Below, piece by piece: positions 1 through 11,500 of a stretch of DNA of 64,000 bases; positions within the stretch are counted from its first letter, which is position 1, and the number at the start of each line of letters is the position of its first letter. Position numbers and translations under genes: made by a program. Source of the stretch: Stercorarius parasiticus (lineage: Eukaryota > Chordata > Aves > Charadriiformes > Stercorariidae). The notes beneath the pieces are model-generated. The model had not been told where the DNA came from, ran no database searches, and saw only the letters and a program-made list of their open reading frames with translations. Location: NCBI GenBank assembly GCA_013396915.1, contig VWZL01000728.1, positions 248,001-312,000 of the forward strand. The letters run 5' to 3'.

Positions 1-3000
1 GTTTAGTTTGTAACCACAGAAGCATTTAGGCAAGAACTTGTAGCAGAGTCAGGACCGTTAGCTAAATGCAGTCTGCAGTTTTCTGGCTTGTCATCATAGT
101 CTTTTGTGACAATTTACAGGGTGTAAGAGAGTGCCCCAAAGTGACTAATTGAGGCTTGCCTGTTCCTGCTATGCTGGTCTAGTACAGCACACAGAACATG
201 GACATAGAAAGCTAACTAGTAGATGTCTGTGAGATTCGTTAGTCGAGGTGACACCATTGCCAGGTCATCTTTTCCCTGCCTCTGAAGCATTTAACTGGAA
301 AAGCCCACAGTCTTGAAATGCTGGATCAGTACCGTTCCTTTCAGGTTTATCCACACTGGCTCACAAGGAGAGCCCCAGAAAGGCACAGACCAGACTCACA
401 GGAAACAGTGAGCCAGACTAAAAATCCAGCCTCCAAATCAGCCCATGCTTAGAGCAACAGCTGGGTCCCACATATCCAAAGCCCACAAAGTGAGTTAACA
501 TCTTAGGAACTCCTCTCCACAGGGGCTATGTTAGCTGGCAGCCATGGGAATAGAGATGTCACCCTAATGCATGGTCTGGACAGGTATTCTTCAGCACTAT
601 AAATACGTGGGCTGCAATTTTTCAATTAAATTCAGAGAAAAGATCACCTCATGGCACACCTAGCCTATTTCCTGCAGTTATAGATAACATCTATGGACCA
701 ACTCCATCTTTAAATTAATGATGTGTTTTCCCCCCTTATGGGATGTATACTCCAGAACAGCCCTGGTCCAACGTTTAGAAAAAAAAAAATAGTCTGTCAT
801 TAGGTTTAGTTTAGACTTGCTTGTTCTTGGGCCAATATGCTCTTTCCAAAATGTTTATTTTCACTGTAAAACCTACCCAGTGTACGACATCATCATCATC
901 CCTTAAAGTAGCCATTTTTCTTTTGTTAAAAAAAGGCTCTTTTTTCAGACTTTTACTAAGGCTGGATCAAAGTGTCTTTTACTGCTTACATGATTGATTG
1001 TTTTTAGCTCTTTGGACCGTGGATCCTAACTGCACCTACTGTGCAATGACACCCCCACCACCACCTCCCTGGCAAGTAGTAACGTCACAAAGCAGAGTGT
1101 GCAACAGGCAGGGGGGCTGGCATTTCGCAGCAGTAAGAGCTGAGTACTGTTCTTAATGCTGCTACTAATCTCCAACATGAGCTTTGCAGATCCCTGCAAC
1201 TCCCCATTTCCTTCAGTTAAACAGGTGCAGCAGCTGCACTTGCCTCCATTATGGTCTATTTTGAAAGACGCTGAAAAAATTGTACTAGGGCCAAGTATGA
1301 TATTTTTCCACACTATCTTTGCTTAAACTTGCCTTCTGTATACTACAGGTAAGTACAACTACAATTTCTATTTAATGCAAATGTTTTCTCCTCTCCTGGC
1401 ATAAGGGATTCAATCAACTGAAGAAAAATCCAGGGCATTTGGGATTAGGGCTGTAAAGAACCTCCACACTTGAAATAACCCATCCCCCCATTCTGTTTTA
1501 ATTTAAAACCTTCTTAAAACCCATTTTCAAGTTTCCAGAGCAGTTATAAGGTGCTTTAACACACATGAAGCAAATGAAATTATTTTGTAATGAAAGTCTT
1601 GTCATACATCATTAGGATCTTCCTCCTACCTATAGGGCCATTTAGGAAGCTGAATAAATCTATCCAGTTTTATAGCTGTAAGAGACGGTACATTAAGTTT
1701 GCTGGTCCCAGAGTGCCTGAAGAAATCCAAACACCGGTATTCTTCAAGTCCAGGCAATTTTATTTTCTAACTTCCAAATGTTGATGGGCAGAGATCTTCA
1801 ACAGCAAATCCTCAGTTGGCAACCGTGAACAGAGGTCTACAAGCTTTAAAAAGACATATTTATCACAAAGCACACCAAAAGATGCGAGCGCTGAATTTAT
1901 AGTGAACTCAAATCTATCACTTCCTCACATCCACGTTGTCGGTCTCTTCAAGGCACAGAAACTTGGTATTCTGGACCCTTGTTTGGTCACAGTCTCCTGC
2001 AGTACTGGAGATTGCTATAAACTGCAGGCAGATGTAGTCAGCTCTCACAGCCTGGGGCATCGGACTCCCATCACCCCAACCAACAGGGTGACTCCCCCAA
2101 CATTTACTGCCCCCTCAGCTGTGACAGCACAACCACTTCTGGGGCTGCAGCACCAGCTGGGGCACACAACTGCTCACTATTAAGGCAGCGGTGATGGTAT
2201 CTAAGGAAGAATATGTAAAAAGACATACTAGAGCTTTTGGGCAAGATTTTACATGAAAAAAATCATAGAAAACAGACCCTTTTAATAAAAATATGCATGA
2301 TCAAGATCACTTTTTTTTTCCCTGAAGATACACCTATTGGATTTACTTTCTAGCATCCCCAGCAGTATCTGTCTTTGATTCAGACCTAAATTATTTTCAT
2401 TCCTGTTATGCTAGCATCATTTTCCATTATACCAGTGGAAAGGATGTAATCAAACTAATGCATTTATTGGGCTTGATGCTGGTTCTCTGACATTTTGCTT
2501 TTTGTTCTGCTGGAAAACTGACAGTTGCTTGGTTTCATTTGTGTTTCTGCTGCAGCTAGTTGAATAATACATTTTTCAAAGCCATCTGACTCCCTGTATA
2601 AGGGGGGAAAAAAAATAATGGAGAGTTGAAATGGACTAAGTTTTGTTTCCTTTTTCTGGTTGCTTTGTTATAGTTAAGCAAAAAATCCCAAACAAGTGAC
2701 CCACTCTTTGCAGTCAATTCAATTTGATGGGTAACTGCTCTGGTAAGTGGGATCTGTGTGGGGGTTAAATATATAAGCTGGCTCAGTTTAAACATACAGT
2801 GGGACATGAATGAGACACCATCATTTTTGTGGACATCAGTAATAGAAACATTACTAACTAGCTTTTCATTTATGACTTCCATCTAGAATTTGTTGCACAC
2901 TTTGCTTAAAGGGTAAAGGGATTTAAGACATGTCTTTGGCAGTAACTGTCTGTGTCAGTGGCTGACCTGCTTCTCTATTTACACTCTCATTCTCTCAGAA

Positions 3001-3244
3001 ACACCGCACTCTTTAGGCAATTCAAAAATCCTAAATCCATTTTCTCAAAAGAGTTTCCAAGTAATGGGCATCTTAGGGATGAGGAAAACAAAAAATGCTT
3101 CCTGCTGTATGGAGGCTGGATTGGTGGCAAAAGGTTATTTGATTATACGTAGGCAGAAAGGTCTTTTGTTTATTCTTCTGTTCTGGTCTTTAGCAGAGGA
3201 AGACTTGGGCCTGTCTAATAAACAACAGAGTCAGAAAAAAAAAT
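1..3244. other. Unique non-coding sequence, no gene seen
   Basis: AT-rich single-copy-looking DNA. The only open frames are short (under about 110 codons), unrecognised, and occur on both strands without consistent coding character. A somewhat GC-richer patch at 1902-2183 holds a 93-codon frame, but no family or convincing splice signals are visible there. An 11-base A run lies at 779-789. I see no promoter, RNA gene or mobile element. Confidence 0.6.
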
Positions 3245-3245
3245 N
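3245..3245. other. Single ambiguous base (N)
   Basis: One N directly follows an A-run and directly precedes a CR1 fragment. This is most simply an unresolved consensus call at a homopolymer, not biology. Confidence 0.95.
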
Positions 3246-3312
3246 TCTGCAACCTCCTTTCAGGTAGGTGTAGAGGGCAAAGAGGTCTCCCCTCAGCCTC
3301 CTCTTCTCATTG
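3246..3312 (-). mobile_element. CR1 LINE fragment (ORF2/3' region scrap)
   Basis: Read on the plus strand, the stretch CTCCTTTCAGGTAGGTGTAG followed by a GAGGTCTCCCCTCAGCCTCC block is the reverse complement of the well-known CR1 segment just after the end of the reverse-transcriptase domain (where bird CR1 reads GGAGGCTGAGGGGAGACC). Only about 65 bases remain. The copy is cut on the right at the expected CTTCTC position and on the left at the ambiguous base. The match is good enough to suggest a bird-age insertion. It carries no coding capacity. The recognition comes from memory of CR1 consensus sequences, not from a search. Confidence 0.75.
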
Positions 3313-4116
3313 CAAAAATGCATTGACCTGGACACAGTGGGAGTTTCAGAGACTGAGAATGCCTATTAGCTTTTTATTTTCCAACCTAACCCCTTTTTTG
3401 TGTCCTAAAACACTCCATACCTATCTTTGTGTGTGTTCTGTAGGGCTTACTCCAATATCTTTGTCAAGCCACTAACATAAAAAAAAATATTTATTTAACT
3501 GCGGGTTTTAGCTTTCTTTTGCTCCTTACAGTTAAGGGAGATTGGAGAACCCACTCATCAGCGCCACTATGGGTTAGTGCATGAAAACCTTCTAACACCC
3601 TCCACAAGTAACCCTGTGACCACAGCAATCTATCATCCCAGTGGTAACACAAGGATGCAGTACACAATCAGTTTAAAGTCGCCCTTTGCTCCCAACAGTT
3701 CCTTGTAAATTACCTTAAACTTACTATTAAGCTCAGGTTTTAGCTGTCTTTTTTCCCTCCACACTGGATGCAAAACCAGATTCAAACACTGTTGATAAAC
3801 AGCAAAAAAGATATGATCATTAAACTCCAAGGGTCCTCTGTTCCAAAGCCTTCTTGGATGAAGGTTTGGATACTGCCACAGGAAGATAGTTCCCTTTCCA
3901 AAGTCAACTTCAGATGGCAAGATGGGAAGGCTGATCAAGAAGTCACTTGAAAAAAGAGAGGGTAGAAGCTTTCCAAGGGAAATATCCTTCATTTGTCACC
4001 TGCCTTCACTGCATTTTATTTTGTTTTTCCACTAGCAAACACTAGGTAAGTAAACCTCCCCAAAAATTACATGGTACAGGAATAATTACAGTGCTGTCAC
4101 CTGAGACACCAATAAA

Positions 4117-4134
4117 AAAGGCAAATTTGCCTTT
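4117..4134. repeat. 18-bp perfect palindrome
   Basis: AAAGGCAAATTTGCCTTT is identical to its own reverse complement over 18 bases with no spacer. It sits in AT-rich single-copy-looking sequence with no neighbouring gene. A palindrome this long is expected by chance less than once in a window of this size, but not vanishingly rarely. Confidence 0.9.
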
Positions 4135-5506
4135 AAAATACGGAACTAGTACTATTCTCCCATTTCCTACCTGTTAACTATGTACTAAATTGGCCAGCAG
4201 CTACTTCAGAAGTAGCTACTAGATATTTATTGCATGTTACACACAGTTGCTCAATTTTATGTACTCTAGTAAGGGGAAAGCACACACACAAGCTGCACCT
4301 ACTGTGCAAAGGCGGTGGAGGAGTGAAAGCCCCAGGGCTGCAGTTATCTAATGAAGTGTTGTATGTTCTGGTGGAATAGAGAAACACAAGTGTTCTCTCT
4401 GAGCAGCCTTGCAAATTTTTCTGGACCATCCTGGTAGCTTGACTCCTTGTTTAAAAATCTCCTTCAATTTTAAAGTATCAGACAGCCCCCCACCCCCAAA
4501 ACAAACCTCCAGAAAACCCCACAAATTAAAGCAGTCTGCATAATTACCAAGACAAGTGGATGAAAATGCAGAGAAAGCATAAATTTTGAAAGTATACTGG
4601 AGCATAAAATACAAGCATTTGTTACTATGCCCATCTCCTTACTGCCCTGAGCCTCACCAACACCACTGCGTTAAGTGATTTGTAAGATGCAGTGCCAATA
4701 GACAGCATCTGCCCCAAAGGCAAACTTACAGAAATAAACAAAGAAGGGAATACGGGACACGCATTAAGAAACATTTTATCATAATCAATACCTACAAGGC
4801 CTAAAGAAATGCTTGTGCACCCAAATGTTTGTCTGTTTTTTCAAATATACCAGCTAATCTAACAGCAGAATTCCTTCTACTGACAGACTTCATTTGCTTA
4901 TACCACCACGTGATCTTGGCTACAATAACACTATTATTTAAGCTCCTAGAATATTTATTATATTAATAGATATGTACCTAAATTTTATGTTAAGTTAAGC
5001 AAATCGTGAGAGGGTATAGACTCTTGAGAGGCAAAAGACCATCTTGTCTCAACACAGATAGCCTCTCCGCAAGATACTAGTACAGTATTCTTACTAGCAT
5101 GGAAAGCTGATAAAAGCAAGGACAAAGAACAGGTCAAAACCCATGTAAAAATAACATTGAAAATGTACATAGGTATTTCTGAGTCTTTATGTTTTAGTAA
5201 TTGAATGCAAGGTAACTATCACCACCCTGCTCTTCAAAGAGATAATGTGCTTTCCAGAGAGATAACGCGCTTAAGCGTTCCCCTTGAAATCTTGTCAGTT
5301 ACCATGTTAATAAAAACCCAACATTTTCAGTGTTAAACCTCAAAAGAATCCAGTGCACAGATTTGTAACTACACAAGGCAAGAGGCATCTTTTCAAGGAC
5401 AGCCTTAGAGAGATACAAGCAAGGGAAGATGAAAACTTACCTTTCTTGTCACACCCAAATGTTATGTCTGGATAAAGTAATTGAAGCTCTCACCTGAACA
5501 CATCAA

Positions 5507-5563
5507 AAAAAAACCCAACCAAAAACAAAAATCCACACCCAAACACCACCCCCCAACCACCAA
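5507..5563. repeat. A/C-rich low-complexity patch
   Basis: A run of A-tracts broken by CC, CCAACC and CACCACC with almost no G or T on this strand. It looks like decayed simple sequence. No gene abuts it. Confidence 0.7.
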
Positions 5564-8483
5564 CATATAGCATGGTAGCCAGGAAAGGAATAAAGTAGAC
5601 AGGGAAGTTTCAGTCCCACAGGGACCAGGGGTACAACAGGGACTCAGTCACAGAGTATCAGAACAAGTCAGGGCTCCTTTTCCCAGGCTTTATAGATCCC
5701 TCTCGCAACAGGTGCTCACAGCCATGCTAATTAAAGCAGAGAGAGGAAGAGGAGAGAGGCAGAAGGAGCAGGTGGAGAGGGATAAAAGTTGCTATCATTA
5801 CCCAAATGTTTTATTACAGCTCTGGCAATAAACATTAGCTGTAAATCAAGATTCACTGTGATGTACTAAAACAGGCTGCTTATGAAAATCTAGGAACTAA
5901 ATCTTTTATATTCTTGTTTAAAGCCTAAGAAGAAAGGATTAGGAAAGAGCCTGAGGAAGGTTAACAAGACAGTTTTGCAAATGTTTATAAGGAACTCCTC
6001 CTGAGCAAGATGAAAGGATGACTGTATCTGTTTGATTATCAAATTACAGCTTCCAGGCTGCAGCACACTCTGCTTTTAGCCAGGCTGGTCCGCAGTAACA
6101 GATGAGAAACCTTCTTCCAAAATGAGGACTACACAATAGCTTATTGCTTACCTGGTGATCTAAAATGTCCCTCTTTTATAACACTTGCCATCCTCAACAT
6201 AAAAAGGTTCTGTAACTGGGCAAGGCTCCCCAGGGTTGGGAGGAGGAAAGGGTACAAAGACAAAGCAGCTGGTCCCACATCTACTCTTTTAAGAAGTTAG
6301 CAATGTTACTGTATGATATCAGTCAACACAGAGAAGGTAAGAGTCTCAGCCTTCACCCTGATCACCGGTATCCTCTGATTGCCCTTTCTGCAGGGCTGCA
6401 GAGAAAGACATGCTGCCGGAGCCCAGATGTACCATTGCTGAGTAATCGCAGGAAGCCTAGAGCCACTGGCACTGGCAGGTGCATGAACTTTAAATAAGCC
6501 TAATAAACTACTAAGAGAATTAGTGCTAGACTATTAAGCCCAGGTCCCTGGTGGTATGTAGGTATTTAAAAATCGGAGGGAATTAGGAGTCTAAATATAT
6601 GTGTAGCTTTGGTCCTACAGATTAGGTTGTTGTACCAGAAATTTCAGAGCCATCAGATGGGCTCTGGATTCCCCTTGAAAAATCGAATGAGGAAAAGAAA
6701 AACCACCTGAGGTTCCTTAGAGCTTTTCTTGCTGCAGAAACCTCCCTTTGCTTTGGCAATACAAATTTCACAACAACTGGCTTTCACCTCTGACATTCTA
6801 GGCATCCCATATACTCTCCCCAGAAATTCCAGGCTGCATCCTTTTCTGGCAGAACTGTACCAGGTTTTCTGGCCTGATACTTTACTTTCTAGCCAGATTT
6901 TGGCTATTCGAAGTAACAGTAAGAAAGTACGTTACTATATTGTGAAGAATTTAGAATTTCAGCTATGCAGATCAACAAATGTTCCAGAAAATGCATGTGG
7001 ACATTTGTGTAGTCATAACAGAGGAATGGTTGGGGAAAAGATTATGTAAATAACAAAAAATAATAATAAAAAACTAAGTTAGGTGACCCAGGTCAAGTCT
7101 ATTTCCTTATTTATTTCCCTGTATTGTTCTAGTGTTTATTCCAGGAGACAGAAAAATAAAGGGAGAGGGGGAGGAAAAGAATAAACAGAGGTAGCTTATA
7201 AAAATGTTGTAAGAATAATGCTGTTCCCATTATCACAGAGCACATCTGTCAACTCTATCCATTTCTTCTAGATGAGGTGGAGGGACCTCTGACATTTCAA
7301 ATGCATCACCCTAATCAAATCCCTATCCTCCTGAAATGCTTTCTGAGACTGCATTATAGGTCTATAGAAAGCCATGAATGAATAATACTTTGGAGAACAA
7401 TAAGTAAAGTATGAGGAACAGAGCTGAAATAACTGGGTTCAGTAGCATTAAAAAGTGAGGGAACCATTAATCCCCCAAGATAAAATATTTTCAGCTCTAC
7501 ACCACTGAGACCTGCAGGGCTGTAGGGAGAAGCCACTCAATGAGTTCCTGTTTACCACCATGGAGCAGTGCAATTATCAGCACTTCGCACTCTGCTGCGC
7601 TGCCTGGTTGGGGAGTCAAACACCGAGTTCCATGAAAGGCTGAGGGGCCTTTACAGGCAGTTGGCAGTTTCGTTTTTTTAGCCAGAGAATTTATCTGACT
7701 TTCTTCTCTCACAGCCCTCAGTAGCCGCTTTTCAACTTCTCTCTGAATCTCAGTTTCCCTTGTCCTTAGAGTCAGCATTGCAGAAAAAAAGGTATGAGGC
7801 AATGTAAGTCATGGTCCAGTACCGAAAACCATTTAAGAGTTACATTTGTTGGTTCAATTACAAGCACAGTAATTGGCTTGTTGTGTGATTTTGTATTTCT
7901 CTTCAGACACAGTTCACCTCATTCAAGCTCAGCCACAAAAACAAGAAGTATCTAGTCTGAAACAGAGACTTGGGCTTCTACAAACAATGAGGAGAGGTAA
8001 GCATATGCAGAAAGCAATTCTTCCTGTCTCAGGACTCACTTAAGATTAAGTTGTTTGACGTGTATTCCCTTCCTTTCCCCCTCCATTAACCACAGAGAAA
8101 GTGCAGAGGATAAGCTAGGTGAGGATTTGTTTAATCTACCATAGGTGTCTAGAAGTTCAACACCTACACTCCCTAAATAGCCAGTGAGAGCAGTAGGAAT
8201 CCCTACAGGGTAATTTGATCCTTCTGTTTTAAACAAGGACCTTAGAGTGGCACGAAGCACCCTGTGGAAGTCCTTGTTTCTGTCTGTTGACTATTGAGGG
8301 AGTCTAAGGATGGGTTTCATAACACTTCTTTTTGGGTGTTTACCGTGCAGAGGCAGCACAAAAATATTTAAATTTCTGTTATAGTTAATATCATTTATAT
8401 AGAATAGTGTCAAGAACAGAAAGAAAGATGGTAGCAAGGGAGAGAAAAGGAGGAACATAAAGTCAAAAGCAAGCAGAAGGTAG

Positions 8484-8555
8484 TCTAGAATCACAAAAAT
8501 ATCACTAGTGGGACTCTGAGAGGTCACTTAGTCCATCCTCATGCTCAAGCCTTGA
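8484..8555 (-). mobile_element. Old CR1 LINE 3' tail (relic)
   Basis: On the plus strand the order is AGAATCACAAAAATATC, then GGGACTCTGAGAGGTCACTT, then AGTCCATCCTCATGCTCAAG. This follows the reverse complement of a bird CR1 3' end: the AGAATCATAGAAT tail, then a GGGACCTCTGGAGGTCAT block, then AGTCCAACCCCCTGCTCAAG. Many substitutions make this an old copy. To the right, where the element body would continue, the resemblance fades. No protein is encoded. Confidence 0.6.
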
Positions 8556-11500
8556 TCAACAAGAAGCAGTGATGGAGCAATGAGGAGTTTGCTTTGGCTG
8601 GGTACAAACATTGCAGTGCTATTATGCCAGCTGCTTAGATTCCCAGCACAAATTTTAATTCTTCATCTGGAAGGAAAGTACTCCAGATTTCAAATACAAG
8701 CAAAAGGGGATAAGAGGGAGGATCCCAGCAAATTACTTCATGCTCTGTGGACACATTGCTTTCATCTGTACTACTATCAAAAGACTAAGGATTTAGGATA
8801 AATTACTTATTGTTGACTTAGTTGACGTTATTGTTTCTGCAAAAGAGAAACAAGTGAAAACAGCTTCCTGCAAAGAATTTAAAGGAAGAAGTATAATGTA
8901 TGGCAGCAGGACCAAGTTCACATTGCTCAGCTGAATTCATGAGCAGGATCCCAACTGGAGTTACACTGATTTATGCCTCCTAGGATTCTGGTTCAAAATA
9001 CCTTCCTAATAAAGTAGTGTCAGAGTAAAACTAGTAATGGGACCTTCTCCAAGAGGAACTCACAGTTAATTTACAACCTTACAACTGCTGAGCAAGGCAT
9101 AGGTAAAAGTCTAAATCATGAGTTTGACCAATAGAACTTGCTGTAAAATTTGAGACAAAATAACTTTTGATGGAAAAAAGTTCTATAAGGCTGTATTTTC
9201 CTACAGAAAAGTGGTTTCTTTTTTTTTTTTAAACTTAATCTACTAAAAAAAATGTATTTTCAAACGTCTCAGAGGGTAATATTTTGATTAGCTGAACTGT
9301 ACTAACACATTTAATACAGTTTCCAATTAAGGAAAGGTGGTCTAGGATGTCTCAAAGCCCCACGAGAGTCATAGTGGACCTGTCTCAAATTAAATCCTTT
9401 CAAAGAGGGAAGTTTCACCGCCTGGACTCTATCTACCATGATATAATGCAACTTCTCCTCTGACAGTGTTGCAGTATGGGAGTCACATGACTATAACTCC
9501 ATGTTAAGAGCAGTTTAAATTGGTTGACACACTACTGCAGTTATTGCTCTTTTCAAGATGAATTTTGTGACATCAGGTCCAGTTAGATGGACATAATCTC
9601 AATATCAGAGCCCCCGTATTCCTGAAAAGAAAGTGGCATTCCCTGCACTCACTTTCATGCAGATAATTCTACAACATGGGTTATGTAGGACAAGATGAGG
9701 CTGAAGTTTGCCTTCCTCTTAGGAGATTCAGTGAAATATCCTCCTCTCATACTGTTAGGGTAAGTACATAAATCTTACAAAATGCCCTAAAGAGCTGTAG
9801 GAAGTGTTGCTTTCCCTTTCTCTTCTTCTGAACATCTGATCAAGACAGCTGAAAAGAATGAACTCAGGATATTTATCAGTACGTATGGCCATTGACCAAT
9901 GCCAAAGACAGACAAACAAATAATTCCAGCCAATGGCACCAAGCCAGTCATGAAAGTGGATTTTTCCTGGTGTCTGAGCAGAGGGTAGGGTGAAGATATT
10001 TCCGTGTTAATTTCCTTTTATGAGCAGTGGCAGCAAAAGGTCGCTGGGGGTATTTGTAGTTACTGGTCTTAGCAGCTATGATTTAGGGAATTCCATCTAT
10101 TTGGTGGTATAATGAAGTTATGACATGCATGTCTCAACCGTGGGAGTAGTGCTTGGCCCTAAACACTACTTTAATCACAGCTTTAATCACTGGAAGGACA
10201 GATGTGCAAGAACAGTGGTTACAATGCAAGACACTCCTTGTATCTGGCAAATGCAGCATGGTAAAAGCAGTTTGTCACAGGACTTTGGTCATCATCATGT
10301 ATGAACATGCTCTCCCTCAGCACTGTATGTGTACAAATGGGAAATAGAAATCCTCTACCCTAGAGCTGGATCTAGTCCCATGCAAATTCATCACTGCTGA
10401 TCTTAAACAGATTCTCATTCTGGTTCCTACTAATTTTCATAATAATATCATTCTGTAAGTCTTTTGACTATTCTGTTTATAAAGAAAAGAAATAATTTAA
10501 TCACATACCTCAGCTCTTGACAGATGAGGGAAAATGCCCTTTGATCTCAGCTCAGCGGCTGGAAGCCCAGCACATAACTGATAGCAGAACCTCTTATCTG
10601 GAAAAGCAGCAAAATGGGAAGGTTAAAAAAAATAAATAGAAGAAGAAAGCTTGAGGAAAAGATAAGGAATTCAGAACTTCTCCAGGGCCTCCCTGAATCC
10701 CTGGATACAGAGATCAGCTGGATTTATCTGTGTTTTCTCAAGGATGATACTGATTGTTCTCTGTGAGCCTCCTAATTCTAAAGCAGGGTATTGAAGACCT
10801 GGTGGGATCATGATTACAATAACATAATTTAATCATATCAAAACTAGCAAGGTGTCCACCTTACTCTTTACGTCCAGGGTAAAATGAATCACCAACCCAC
10901 TAAGGAAAATATAGCCACAAAAGTTAAAGTCTTTGCCTTATGGCATGTTTCCATCTAAATGCCACTGGTGCAAGAAATCTCCATAATCTGAGCTTCCTAT
11001 ATGGCCTAAAGGTCATCCAACAAGTGGGATAGCAGCCTAAGTAAATGCAAAGCATCATATTCCTCTTTATTCAAGAGTTCACCCCTGTGATCAAATGTAC
11101 AGAGCGTGGTCCTGTGGTTACAGTGACTTGGAGGCAGTATACATTCACTTCAGATCCTGCAGACTCCCTGGGTGGTTCAGGCAGGCCATTGCTTCTCCTT
11201 CAGATATCTGTTAGACAGGCATGGTAGTCCTTTTTTTGTCTTGTCTGTTTAGAGATCTGTAAGGCAAACACTTTTAGGCATATGCAGCACTCTCCTATTT
11301 GAGACTTATTTTTAACAGGTGCTCTACATTGGATGTAGGTCAGAACAAGGGGAGTGCTTCCCTCCTTTGCTGCAGAAGTGTTTCCTGAAATTCCCTACAG
11401 TTTCTCGGATGATGTTGCTGCTCGTTATCATTACCAAAATGCTTCTATTAAAGCTCTTTTGGCAGAACGTGGACAGTGTTATGTATGAGATGGTACAGAG

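Larger units (their letters stand above)
3313..8483. other. Unique non-coding sequence, no gene seen
   Basis: AT-rich DNA without a recognisable gene. It holds an 18-bp perfect palindrome at 4117-4134, an A/C-rich low-complexity patch at 5507-5563, and a weak candidate minus-strand exon at 7655-7764 (see findings). A 119-codon minus frame at 3633-3992 has no recognisable domain and was not accepted as a gene. Confidence 0.55.

Noticed and set aside
3633..3992. 119-codon minus-strand open frame
   Set aside because: No domain recognised and no convincing splice or start context. A single frame of this length is expected by chance in 64 kb.
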